From Pseudomonadota bacterium (GTDB taxonomy: Bacteria > Pseudomonadota > Gammaproteobacteria > Pseudomonadales > Moraxellaceae): a stretch of 64,000 bases of DNA. Numbering within the stretch: the first letter of the stretch is position 1; every line of letters begins with the position of its first letter. The notes beneath the pieces were generated by a model. It saw only the letters and a list, made by a program, of their open reading frames with translations. It was not told where the DNA came from and made no database searches. Positions 17,552 to 26,695 of this stretch are shown here, in pieces. Where the stretch lies: assembly GCA_023393635.1 (NCBI GenBank), contig JAEWKT010000013.1:1-64000 (forward strand), read 5' to 3'. The translations under genes and the position numbers were made by a program.

Positions 17552-18233
17552 GCGGCTGCACCATCAGCATATTAGTCAGGCATTAAACTTGCTTAATTCA
17601 GAGTTATTGCAGGAAGCTGAATGTTATTTCGCTGGGGGTACAGCAATTACGCTGCTGCTTGAGGAATACAGAGAGTCGGTTGATATTGATTTTTTATGCG
17701 CTTCAAAGTATGGGTACCGCCTATTACGCAACACAGTTTCACCCAATACACTGGGCGCATTATTTAAACAACCCATTAAATTATTACGTGAAGTTCGCAC
17801 GGATCGTTATGGTATTCGAACTTTCATTGAAATTAACGGCACGCCCATAAAATTTGAAATTGTCAGCGAGGGACGTATTCCAATTTCTGGTGCTGATTAT
17901 CCTCATTTTAATATTCCCTTGCTATCAAGACATGACATGTTTGCTGAAAAACTGCTTGCCAATACAGACAGGGGATTGGATAAGTCAACTGCTAGCAGGG
18001 ATATTATTGATATTGCAATGATGATCCATCATTGGGGAAGCATTCCATTAGAAGCATGGAGCAAAGCAGAAGAAGCCTACGGTGGGACAGTGGCTAAAGC
18101 TTTTCATGCCTCCTTGCTGTTAATTCAAGATGACAACTACTTAAGACAATGCCTAAAAAAAATGAATATGGCCGATGAGCTTATTCAAATAATATATTCG
18201 GCACTGAGTCAGCAAAATTTATTAAAGTCTTAG
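17544..18233 (+). CDS. AbiEii/AbiGii-type nucleotidyltransferase (toxin candidate)
   Basis: A minimal DNA polymerase-beta-like nucleotidyltransferase of the AbiEii/AbiGii toxin group. Relatives act in abortive infection by transferring nucleotides to RNA. The 229-residue product has the fold signature AGGTAITLLLEEYRESVDIDF, with the Gly pair at 31-32 and the DxD metal pair at Asp47 and Asp49. A later acidic/lysine region, LSRHDMFAEKLLAN, and RDIIDIAMM follow, as in the family. GGAG precedes the ATG at 17544. It overlaps the 71-residue gene by eight bases and is inserted between mrp and dcd. Enzyme class is fairly sure; toxin activity and partner are inferred. Confidence 0.85.
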   Translation: MFKRLHHQHISQALNLLNSELLQEAECYFAGGTAITLLLEEYRESVDIDFLCASKYGYRLLRNTVSPNTLGALFKQPIKLLREVRTDRYGIRTFIEINGTPIKFEIVSEGRIPISGADYPHFNIPLLSRHDMFAEKLLANTDRGLDKSTASRDIIDIAMMIHHWGSIPLEAWSKAEEAYGGTVAKAFHASLLLIQDDNYLRQCLKKMNMADELIQIIYSALSQQNLLKS

Positions 18234-18344
18234 GGGCACATTTTTATCAATGCTTCAAAGCGGCAAAAATAGGCATTGTGATGCCAAATAAGTTGTTTTC
18301 AGGTAAAGTAGCTGCAATTTTTTAATGGTTGTTTAGGAATAATA

Positions 18345-18914
18345 ATGAGTATTAAGTCAGACCGCTGGATTCGTGAAATGAGTGAACAGCATGGCATGAT
18401 TGAACCATATGCTGATGGACAAGTGCGTGTGGATGAACATGGCCAAAAACTTATTTCTTATGGCGTGTCCAGCTATGGTTACGATGTGCGCTGTGCCCGT
18501 GAGTTTAAAGTGTTTACCAATGTGCATTCGGTCATTGTTGACCCTAAAAATTTTGATGATAAAAGCTTTATTGATATTGAATCTGACGTGTGCATTATTC
18601 CACCCAACTCATTTGCACTGGCACGCACGGTAGAATACTTCCGCATTCCACGTAATGTTTTAACCATTTGCCTGGGCAAATCTACCTATGCGCGTTGCGG
18701 CATTATTGTCAATGTAACGCCTTTGGAGCCAGAATGGGAAGGCCATGTCACTTTAGAGTTTTCTAATACCACCAACTTGCCAGCGCGTATTTATGCGGGT
18801 GAAGGCGTAGCACAAATGCTGTTTTTCGAAAGCGACGAAGTCTGCGAAACCAGCTATAAAGATCGGGGCGGTAAATATCAGGGGCAAACTGGCGTCACCT
18901 TGCCTAAAGCTTAA
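18345..18914 (+). CDS. dcd: dCTP deaminase
   Basis: Dcd deaminates dCTP to dUTP, the main source of dUMP for thymidylate synthesis in gammaproteobacteria. The 189-residue product has the trimeric dUTPase-like fold signatures: SSYGYDVRC near the N-terminus, GKSTYARCGI (nucleotide-binding serine and arginine), the catalytic-glutamate region VTPLEPEWEGHVTLE, and the C-terminal lid KYQGQTGVTLPK. Length agrees with E. coli Dcd (193). TTTAGGA lies seven bases before the ATG. It probably belonged to a metG/mrp/dcd neighbourhood now split by the nucleotidyltransferase pair. Confidence 0.97.
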   Translation: MSIKSDRWIREMSEQHGMIEPYADGQVRVDEHGQKLISYGVSSYGYDVRCAREFKVFTNVHSVIVDPKNFDDKSFIDIESDVCIIPPNSFALARTVEYFRIPRNVLTICLGKSTYARCGIIVNVTPLEPEWEGHVTLEFSNTTNLPARIYAGEGVAQMLFFESDEVCETSYKDRGGKYQGQTGVTLPKA

Positions 18915-19371
18915 GGCAACTGGGTTAAAAGTAGATTCAAGTTGCTGATTCAGGGTGCTTCGGATGTAGGTAAATAATCGATTGCTTGCATCCAAATCTC
19001 AAGTTTTTTGTTTAAAATATTAGCGGCTAAACACTTAATTAGTGTCTATCTAATAAATCATGTAATTGTTGCCAATAATAAGTAACGATAGATGGAAAAA
19101 TAACCCGATAAACGGCTAATTTTGTTTAACTATTTGTTTTTAAGTAAAAAAATTATAATAAAATGTTTTGTTGTTGCCAGAGTCATGGTTCAACAACAAA
19201 ACATTTTTTGCATTTTTTTAAATAAGCCGCATAATGCAAAGTGTAGTATTGTATATAGTGCTATATGTATTAAAAGGTAAAAACAATAACACTCTTTTGA
19301 TACGCCAGGGATCCATTGAAATAAAGCACACTGCGTGTGCATTTATGCATTAAAGAAGGAAGGCTTGCCAC
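18915..19371 (+). promoter_or_regulatory. 457-bp AT-rich leader/promoter region of the exported-protein cluster
   Basis: No gene is visible. It holds the strong hairpin listed at 19160-19209, a second small hairpin GCACAC-TGC-GTGTGC just before the ribosome site AAGAAGGAAGG, and several AT-rich promoter-like stretches around 19240-19275. I could not settle the promoter by eye. Confidence 0.5.
19160..19209 (+). terminator. Strong hairpin with T-run (dcd terminator or leader attenuator)
   Basis: AAAATGTTTTGTTGTTG (19160-19176) pairs perfectly over 17 bp with CAACAACAAAACATTTT (19191-19207), followed by more T. It lies 245 bp after dcd and 163 bp before the next gene, so it may end dcd transcription or act in the leader of the downstream cluster. 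Confidence 0.75.
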
Positions 19372-21675
19372 ATGTTTAATTTACATCTTAAGTCTAATTT
19401 TAGGTTGAGTACGCTGGCACTTTCAGTTGCTTCTGTGATGAGTCTGGTTTTGGCACCTGCTATGGCTTATGCGTTAGAAGCCATAGATGACGAAGGCTTG
19501 GCAGAGTCTACTGGTGAGGGTGTTGCCTTTTTGCCTGAAGATTTTTCCTTGAGTATGAATGGTGCTGATACAGCCAATGGCGGAGCAGGTACTTACGGTG
19601 CGGGTAATGTGCGATTAATTCCCGTTGGACCATTAAGTGAAGCCGCAAAAGCCAAAGGCTACCAAAAGGCTGATGTTTATTTATATGGCATGACATTAGG
19701 GCAATCCAAAAAAAATTATACTGCTACTAGGACGAGTGATGACTGGGGAGTACCGTTTGGTGCGATTAATGATGCACCAGGTGCAGCTGATTTTGGCCGC
19801 AATATTACTTCTTGGGGGTCAGCAATAAATCCATGGCTTATAAAAACCCTAACTGAGCCAGTACCTGATTTTAAAGGTGCCTTAAATGATGTTACTTACC
19901 TAACATTAGAAGCGCCATTATATAAAACATCTACCATAACTGATACTGACTCGGACCATAATTTAAAGCTTGGTTTCTGGACAGACGCTTTTATGCGCAA
20001 CGAGACAGTAGCTGAAGGAACCACATCAGCTACGGCTTATAACGGATTATCTAATCGCCTGCGCTTAAATTTTGTGTGGGACGGTTTTAGTATCAATGGC
20101 TCAAACATAAAGGTATTTCAGACGTTAGGAGGAGTTACTGCTTCAGATGGTGGTACATATAACGCAACTTTAAAAATTAATGGGGTGCCAACCCTTAAGA
20201 CATTTAATTATGGTTTAAGTACCTCTTATAATAAAACACTTGGCTTGGCAGGTATGGCTCGCATGAATAGCAGAGCAACTGATTCAGTGCGCGGTACGGC
20301 AAGTTTTGGTAGTGTGACGCGGCAAATTATTCAAATGAATTATGCACCAGCAACCAATTATAATACAGTAACTCAGACATATGCTGGTAGTTACTCTGAA
20401 GGGACTGTCTTAAAAACCAATACGGTGGCCTCATCTGGTTCAACTCCAGGTACAGGAACAATGAGTGCTGCTGATGCGAATGCTACAAATTCAACGGCAG
20501 GCCTTACTGAGTCTTACCGCCCAATGACTAATAGCAGTTTAAGGGGGCCAACAGCAAATCCAGTATATAAACCTTCTTATCCTGGAAGTTTTTACGATAA
20601 TGGGATTTGTAGTGGCCCAACCGAGGGTAATCGATCGGGAAATAGTCAGTTTGGTCAATGTTTAACCAATGAGGGCTTTACGACACGGCGCTTTAAGGCT
20701 AGTGCAACTAACTCATGGACACCACCAGCTTTTAAGAGTGTAATCAGAATAGGTACTAAAGAATCTACAAATAGTAGTACCACTGCTTCTCCCGCATTGG
20801 GTGGAGTAATGCCTCAGTTTAGGGCGGATGATGGAGTATTCTTGTATGATGCCAATATTAATTTAATCTTGGGCAGTCTTTATCAGCCATTGATGTTAAG
20901 CACTGATGGGAATAACTTTTCTATTGAATTAGCTCGTATTCCTAATGTGCGGGAAGTCTATCGGCGTATCTATACGCGTTATCCAGGGGATACAGGAGAT
21001 AGTTCAGTTAATTATTTAGGTTCAACCTGTAATATTTATCAGTGTGGTACAAGTATAAGTGGCTATCAGGGATCAAGTGCAACACATAGTAGTATTACTA
21101 TTGGCTCCACTTCAAGAGTAACCACCAAAACAATAAACGGCATAACTTATAATAATATTAACCAAATTGAAGCTGATAAAAGCATTGGTGCATATGGTGT
21201 ATCGATTGGTGAGTTGAAAGCAGGAAGTGGTTTGACTAGCTCACTGTCGCAGGACTATGTGCAGGTATGGAATCAAACTAGAACCATGAGGGTTGGTACT
21301 AGTATAAGCTGCTGGTCTCAGCCATGTTATGGAAGTAACTGGCCTGCTTGGGGATCAGGTAATACTGATGATCAATATAAACTACCTAATGGTAGTAACT
21401 TTACTGCACATGGGTGGCAGGCAGTTGCGGCCAAACCTGCTTATACAAGTTCCGCCCATCCTTCCTTGAACCGTAAAGATCCCTATGAAACTACATTCCG
21501 TCAAAATTATAATAACCAGGTGCTTGGCATTCAAACTACCATGCCTGTCAGTAACATGGCGGGAACCTTGAATAATATGGCACCTCCAGGGGCGACTGTA
21601 GATAATAATTTTGGTTCAGCGGTAATTGATGGCTTGCTTATTCAGCATTTTAAATTCTCCACCACTGGACTGTAA
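19372..21675 (+). CDS. Large exported protein of the surface-protein cluster, first gene
   Basis: A 767-residue secreted or surface protein. A Sec signal peptide ends near AMAYA (residue 34). The short motif ALEAIDDEGLAESTGEG follows and is shared in form with the next three genes (L-x-x-L/I-x-D-x-x-L..-x-G). The rest is rich in Gly, Ser, Thr, Asn and Tyr with alternating beta-type sequence and two Cys-rich spots (about 410-430 and 550-560). It lacks helical membrane segments. The N-terminal motif is like that of proteins annotated DUF6160 or FilA-type in Acinetobacter and Pseudomonas, recalled from memory. A pilus-like or fibrous surface role is a guess. It starts a co-directional group of four. 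Confidence 0.8.
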   Translation: MFNLHLKSNFRLSTLALSVASVMSLVLAPAMAYALEAIDDEGLAESTGEGVAFLPEDFSLSMNGADTANGGAGTYGAGNVRLIPVGPLSEAAKAKGYQKADVYLYGMTLGQSKKNYTATRTSDDWGVPFGAINDAPGAADFGRNITSWGSAINPWLIKTLTEPVPDFKGALNDVTYLTLEAPLYKTSTITDTDSDHNLKLGFWTDAFMRNETVAEGTTSATAYNGLSNRLRLNFVWDGFSINGSNIKVFQTLGGVTASDGGTYNATLKINGVPTLKTFNYGLSTSYNKTLGLAGMARMNSRATDSVRGTASFGSVTRQIIQMNYAPATNYNTVTQTYAGSYSEGTVLKTNTVASSGSTPGTGTMSAADANATNSTAGLTESYRPMTNSSLRGPTANPVYKPSYPGSFYDNGICSGPTEGNRSGNSQFGQCLTNEGFTTRRFKASATNSWTPPAFKSVIRIGTKESTNSSTTASPALGGVMPQFRADDGVFLYDANINLILGSLYQPLMLSTDGNNFSIELARIPNVREVYRRIYTRYPGDTGDSSVNYLGSTCNIYQCGTSISGYQGSSATHSSITIGSTSRVTTKTINGITYNNINQIEADKSIGAYGVSIGELKAGSGLTSSLSQDYVQVWNQTRTMRVGTSISCWSQPCYGSNWPAWGSGNTDDQYKLPNGSNFTAHGWQAVAAKPAYTSSAHPSLNRKDPYETTFRQNYNNQVLGIQTTMPVSNMAGTLNNMAPPGATVDNNFGSAVIDGLLIQHFKFSTTGL

Positions 21676-21686
21676 TGGAGCTCATG

Positions 21687-22400
21687 ATGCAAAAGGATTT
21701 AATTAAAGAACTAAGCTTAAAGCTAATTATAATATGTTTATCTAGTGTTTCTTCAACTTTGGCAATTGCTCAAAGTAGCTTGGAAAACTTAAATGATGCT
21801 GCGCTTGAAGAAATTTCGGGCCAGGCGGGTGCAGATTTATCATTAAAATTATCATTAAACCATGATGCTAATGCAAAATTCGATACAACCTTATGTGCTG
21901 ACTTAAGTTATTGCCGCTTAGCTTTTTCTATTAATAACCGATATCATGATGGTTCACAGGATACCATCAATACTACCACAGGAGTGATTACACCTTCAGT
22001 AACGGGTCGTAAGCAATGGTTAGTATTTAAAGGAATCCAGGGCACTATCAATATTCAGGAAATCAAGCTGGATGGTGCAGACGTGCAGTATGGATCAACT
22101 GTGCATGCAGCGATTAAATTAGGGTTTGATCGAACTAAACCTATCCAAATTAGAAATCTTGGATTTAAATCTTTATCGATTGAAACTGATACATGTACAG
22201 CAAAAAATACGAACTGTTCTTCTGGTTCATCTAATTTGCCAGGCTATTTGACCCCAGCTACTTTATATGGTGGCACAGGATTTGATAAAGATAACGAAAA
22301 GGGTTTTGTCGGCTTAAATATGAATACTAATTTGTCACTTACAGGAAGTATTAAAGTATTTTCTTGTTCGGGTGGCACTGGTGGTCATCCGCGTTGCTAG
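21687..22400 (+). CDS. Exported protein of the surface-protein cluster, second gene
   Basis: A 237-residue exported protein. A signal peptide (LIIICLSSVSSTLAIAQ) is followed by SLENLNDAALEEISGQAGADLSLKL, which carries the clearest form of the cluster motif L..L.D..L....GQ.G. Three Cys-containing loops (CADLSYC, CTAKNTNC, and a C-terminal CSGGTGGHPRC) suggest disulfides in the oxidising periplasm or outside. The ATG at 21687 has GGAG six bases upstream. Two earlier ATGs (21675, 21684) are possible, the first overlapping the preceding stop codon as TAATG. Tight coupling with its neighbours indicates one operon. Function is not known. Confidence 0.78.
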   Translation: MQKDLIKELSLKLIIICLSSVSSTLAIAQSSLENLNDAALEEISGQAGADLSLKLSLNHDANAKFDTTLCADLSYCRLAFSINNRYHDGSQDTINTTTGVITPSVTGRKQWLVFKGIQGTINIQEIKLDGADVQYGSTVHAAIKLGFDRTKPIQIRNLGFKSLSIETDTCTAKNTNCSSGSSNLPGYLTPATLYGGTGFDKDNEKGFVGLNMNTNLSLTGSIKVFSCSGGTGGHPRC

Positions 22401-22436
22401 AAAAGCTTAAGGGATAAAGTGATGAAAGGAAATTCA

Positions 22437-24821
22437 ATGAATACTCGCAATTTTGCCCTAACAGCCTTGTCAGCTAGTATATTATTACTTATTAATCCAG
22501 CTTATGCGCTTCAGGCATTACAAGACAAAGATTTACGCCAAATTGATGGTCAAGATGGTATTCATATTACCACAGAATACAGTCAGGCTGATATTGAGAA
22601 GTTATACTGGGAGGACAAAACAGGCACGGCTGGTAATGTTGAGCAAACATTACGTGCTACAGTCAATGGGTTGAAGATTAGAGATACTAATGCAAATGAT
22701 GGATATAATTTAGGAACTACTATAAAAATTGATGCGGGTAGTAATGGCGCTACAGCAGGTATGGATTTCAAGCTAAGCAGCAACCCCTCTACTATTTCTA
22801 TAGATAGTTTTAAAATCTGTAATACTGCAGGTACGCCTGTATGTGGTAGCTCACTGGGCAGCATGGCTATTCAATCGGCTTCGCCACTATATATAGGTTT
22901 AAAAACCTCTGAAGGCTTATTCAGTGAAACTTCCCAGGCTGAACTTAACTTGGGTTTAAATAATATTAACATCTATTTAGGACAAAAGCAGACAGTTGCC
23001 GCTACCACGCAGAACCAGCTTATTTTGAAGAATTTTAATTTTAACTTTACGGGTAAAGGGGTTGTTTTTGTTAATGATACTGAGGGATTAAAACTACAGA
23101 CCAATATTGGAAATCTAGCAACAGTTAAGGCCGATAGCACCCAAACACCAAATGCTACCTATGGTTATGTTGACTTAACTCGGGTTGATGACCCTAATAA
23201 AACTTTTTTAAGCAACGGCACATATGGTGGTACTAATGCTGGCTTAAATCTAGAGTTTATGACCAAGTCTAATGTAGATATGAGTCAGAGCAATCCTTAT
23301 GGTCTGGAACAAGCTAAAGGACTTATCCGTGTAGGCGCCAGTGGACGAATTGTAAATGGATATTTACAGGTAAGAGGTACAGATGCACGCGACGCTCTAA
23401 ATGGAGGGCCACTGGGCTTTGCTACAACGGGTAGCTTGACAGAAACTTCTGGTACGAACGCTACTGTAATGGGATCTAGTGGTATAGCCTTTCGTATGAA
23501 AGGAGACTTTACTAAAGAAAATGATAGTATGCTTGGCTCAGATGGAAAAGCAACCACTCTGGAAATCGGTGGAGCAGGACTAAATACTTTTGGTTTTGAA
23601 TTTGGCAACCTAAGTCCGCTAGTATCTGGTAGCTCAGAGCGGGCTTATTTTGATAGTGGTAATGTTTATCTGAATCTGGCTAATACGCGCCATTTACAAA
23701 TGCCAGAAAATACCGTTCTTCAAACGTCACGTTTTGGTGGGACAACCAATACTTTCTTGACCTCTACAGATGACTATAAGCAACAAATTCACAATTTAAG
23801 CGAAAACCCATATAGTCTGGTAATGGCAATTCGTGGGGCTGACTTTCAGGCAATATCGAAGCGCGGACGTTTTACTTCAAGCAGTGGGGTAAGTGCAGGC
23901 AATGCAATTGCCGAAAATGCAGGCCTTGATAACCAGTGGGGTTTAGGTTTGCCTTTTTATAATTTAAACGCTAATCTTGCTATGTATGCTACAACCTATA
24001 ATGGTACTGTATTTACTTTAAACAATACAACTAATACTGTCAGCAAATCTACGGTAAGTGGTGCTGAGCGTTTAGGCTTTGCTTTAGGTTTAAGTGTTGA
24101 AGGTAAGAGTAGCGATGGTAGTAAAACTACCTCCATTATGGTAATCGATGGGGGAGACAGGGATTCAGGTGCTTCAGGCATTCAGCCAACAGATTATTAC
24201 ATAGGCCTGCGCAACATTGATATGTTGTTGAATGGTTACGGTAGTATTGGTTTTGAAAATGGCAATTTAAACGTGGCTTTACCAAACCTATTAATGGTGA
24301 TGGCAGCAGAAGTAGCTGCAGGCTATTTGCCTGGCGCTAAGTACAAATCTACGGGCGCAACTGTACCTTTAAATAATTTTAATCTGAACAAGGATGTCCT
24401 GTTCGGTTTAAAAATCAAGCTATTGGGTGATATGAATTTTGCCTTAGTTCCCAATAATGAAATTTCAGCTACCAATGGTAACCGCTTATCAATCATTGGT
24501 GAATATAAGCTAACAGATGGAACGGTACAGTTGAGCGATCCAATTGATAACTCAATGATTGGTTTCGACAACATGTCTGGTCTTATCAGTTTTAATAACG
24601 CTATTGTTATTAACAAAGATAATGTAGGCTTTAATTATAGCTTTGATTTTAATCCAGCAGGCCAAACACCAGCTGATCGAGCAGCGAATGTTTTTAAAGT
24701 ACAGGATATCAACTTTTACCCCCCTGTGAATTCTATCAATAACCGTGGTCAGCGCTTAGGTGAAATGGTAATCACGGGAGGGCGAATGACGGCCGAAATG
24801 ACACTTAAACCACGTAATTGA
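22437..24821 (+). CDS. Large exported protein of the surface-protein cluster, third gene
   Basis: A 794-residue exported protein. The signal peptide MNTRNFALTALSASILLL ends at AYA. The cluster motif LQALQDKDLRQIDGQDG follows directly, then a long beta-rich, Gly/Asn/Thr-rich body ending TAEMTLKPRN. Repeated short blocks of the type L-x-L-x-N-I-x-I and G-L-x-L-x-x suggest a beta-helix or beta-solenoid, an inference from composition only. ATG 22437 with AAAGGA six bases upstream is preferred over ATG 22422, which also has a plausible site. It lies 36 bp after the second gene. It is the largest member of the group; no catalytic motif was seen. Confidence 0.8.
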   Translation: MNTRNFALTALSASILLLINPAYALQALQDKDLRQIDGQDGIHITTEYSQADIEKLYWEDKTGTAGNVEQTLRATVNGLKIRDTNANDGYNLGTTIKIDAGSNGATAGMDFKLSSNPSTISIDSFKICNTAGTPVCGSSLGSMAIQSASPLYIGLKTSEGLFSETSQAELNLGLNNINIYLGQKQTVAATTQNQLILKNFNFNFTGKGVVFVNDTEGLKLQTNIGNLATVKADSTQTPNATYGYVDLTRVDDPNKTFLSNGTYGGTNAGLNLEFMTKSNVDMSQSNPYGLEQAKGLIRVGASGRIVNGYLQVRGTDARDALNGGPLGFATTGSLTETSGTNATVMGSSGIAFRMKGDFTKENDSMLGSDGKATTLEIGGAGLNTFGFEFGNLSPLVSGSSERAYFDSGNVYLNLANTRHLQMPENTVLQTSRFGGTTNTFLTSTDDYKQQIHNLSENPYSLVMAIRGADFQAISKRGRFTSSSGVSAGNAIAENAGLDNQWGLGLPFYNLNANLAMYATTYNGTVFTLNNTTNTVSKSTVSGAERLGFALGLSVEGKSSDGSKTTSIMVIDGGDRDSGASGIQPTDYYIGLRNIDMLLNGYGSIGFENGNLNVALPNLLMVMAAEVAAGYLPGAKYKSTGATVPLNNFNLNKDVLFGLKIKLLGDMNFALVPNNEISATNGNRLSIIGEYKLTDGTVQLSDPIDNSMIGFDNMSGLISFNNAIVINKDNVGFNYSFDFNPAGQTPADRAANVFKVQDINFYPPVNSINNRGQRLGEMVITGGRMTAEMTLKPRN

Positions 24822-24875
24822 CCAAAATGTTTGGCAGTATCATAAAGTAATAGGCAGTATTAAAGGATGAGTAAG

Positions 24876-26519
24876 ATGACGTACAGCTTAAGGAAAACAG
24901 CGTTAATTTCCAGTTTATGCGCTGTAATGTATCCAGCTATCACCATGGCAAATAGTAACATGGTTTCGCTTACAGATGATGAAATGGCTGCTGAAACGGG
25001 TCAGGCTTTGTTATCACTGGCTTATACAGCACCTAGTGGTTCGGGTACAGGTGCCAATTATACTGATTATGGCTATTATAAATTGGGTATGGAAGCCAAA
25101 ATGGAACTTAATGCCAATATTCGCTCACTACAATTAGGTTGTGGGGGCAGAAATGGACCTGGTAACTGTGATATCGACATTGAAAATTTATCTTTATCTG
25201 GTCCTGCAGATGGTAGAGCTACTAGTAATATCGTAGCTGATAATGGTGCGCCAGAATGGTCTCAAGGAAGAGCCAATACTAGTGCATTATTAACCAACCC
25301 ATTTATTGAGTTTGCGATCAAAAATCCTAACAGTGCATCTACTCGCGAGGTAGTAGGTTTTCGTCTCAGTGCCGAAGATATTTTAGGCCATATGTCAGCA
25401 GGCACAGTAAATGATATAGACAGTAATGGTTTATCTACTGGCGGAGGTATTAAGTCCTTCAGTGGTTATATTAAGGTAGGCACTACACCAGTTACAGCTT
25501 CTACTCAACAGGCCATATTTGGTACAACAGAAGATCAGGCGATTGCTGCTAACGTCAGCATTGATTTGCTATTGGGTAAAGCTAATAAGACAGCTCAAAC
25601 CAACGTCAACCTAATGACTCCAGGGCGTACAGGCTATAAAGCGCCTGATGGCAGTAATACTAATATCTATAAATATAATGGCACGCCAATCTGGGGAATT
25701 AATGTTCCCTCTCAAACCGTTAATTTTGATTTTCCTCAAACTGCGGTGACAGGAAACCGGATGTCACAGCTTAATCTGGTAGTGCGTGACGTGCCAGTGG
25801 GTGAAGCTTTAGGTTCAGATGGTAAAAAGCGTATTGCAATTGGTCGCGACAGCGGAGGGATCAGTATGATTCTGAGTAGTCCAGCGGCTGGTCTGGTGGA
25901 TGCAGCAACTTTCTTTATGGGGTCAAATAATAACAATGGTACGGTAGCTGCTTGTTCGGCAACTTATCGCCCTGGTGACTGTTCTTATATCACTGATCTA
26001 CAGGCTAACGTAACTGTTAAACAAAACTTTAACCTCATACATAATTTGCCTCTCACTTCTGGTGGCTATTTATCATTACAAAAAGAGGCGTTGCGCTGGC
26101 CAGGCAGTGCAAGTGCTTTTACTTATAATACCGCAACCAAAGTTTATACTGATCGAGCAGATAACTACAATCCAACAGATGTAGAAGTGATGAATTATGG
26201 TGATATTGCCCAGCCTGGATGGTGGATGTCATTTAAAGATCCTTTAGATTTTGGAGCACTAAACCCGACTACTGGTATTCCAATGGACGATGTGCTGCCT
26301 CAACTGGCAACTTATATTACTGATTATTTATCTCAGAATATAATTAATGTAGGTTTTGGAGACGCTATAGGTGCATTATTCGGCTCGCCTTTATATAAAG
26401 GGTTGGGTGATATTCAGCTTGCAGCTGATGCGCGAGCGGTAATGGTGCTTGAGAATCTTTTACTGGATGGTAATCAGAAGGCAGTAGCTAACTGTTTTGG
26501 TGGCTTAAAATTCTGTTAA
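24876..26519 (+). CDS. Exported protein of the surface-protein cluster, fourth gene
   Basis: A 547-residue exported protein. The signal peptide MTYSLRKTALISSLCAVMYP ends near MANS. The motif MVSLTDDEMAAETGQALLSL is the cluster signature in a divergent form. A Cys-rich segment follows at about 85-105 (LGCGGRNGPGNCDIDIENLSLSG), then a beta-rich body, and the protein ends ANCFGGLKFC with a terminal Cys. ATG 24876 has AAGGA at eight bases; an ATG nine bases earlier overlaps that site and is less likely. The gap to the third gene is 54 bp, so all four are probably one transcript. The function is unknown; export is the only well-supported statement. Confidence 0.78.
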   Translation: MTYSLRKTALISSLCAVMYPAITMANSNMVSLTDDEMAAETGQALLSLAYTAPSGSGTGANYTDYGYYKLGMEAKMELNANIRSLQLGCGGRNGPGNCDIDIENLSLSGPADGRATSNIVADNGAPEWSQGRANTSALLTNPFIEFAIKNPNSASTREVVGFRLSAEDILGHMSAGTVNDIDSNGLSTGGGIKSFSGYIKVGTTPVTASTQQAIFGTTEDQAIAANVSIDLLLGKANKTAQTNVNLMTPGRTGYKAPDGSNTNIYKYNGTPIWGINVPSQTVNFDFPQTAVTGNRMSQLNLVVRDVPVGEALGSDGKKRIAIGRDSGGISMILSSPAAGLVDAATFFMGSNNNNGTVAACSATYRPGDCSYITDLQANVTVKQNFNLIHNLPLTSGGYLSLQKEALRWPGSASAFTYNTATKVYTDRADNYNPTDVEVMNYGDIAQPGWWMSFKDPLDFGALNPTTGIPMDDVLPQLATYITDYLSQNIINVGFGDAIGALFGSPLYKGLGDIQLAADARAVMVLENLLLDGNQKAVANCFGGLKFC

Positions 26520-26578
26520 TTTAATTGTTATAAAGTTTATGCTGATCAGTTAAGTGTTAAAGAGAATTTTCATTCTTT

Positions 26579-26613
26579 AAGTAAACTAAGCTATGAAGAG
26601 GCATGGTTTACTT
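26579..26613. repeat. Inverted repeat between exported-protein cluster and halogenase gene
   Basis: AAGTAAAC (26579-26586) and GTTTACTT (26606-26613) form an 8-bp stem with an 18-base loop. There is no T-run; it may be a weak transcript end or processing site. Confidence 0.4.
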
Positions 26614-26695
26614 AAAAAGCTTAAGAAATAGCACCTATTGTCGCATCAGAAATAGCAGTTGGTTAGGTCGCTATTTATTATGTAGTGAGTAAGAA

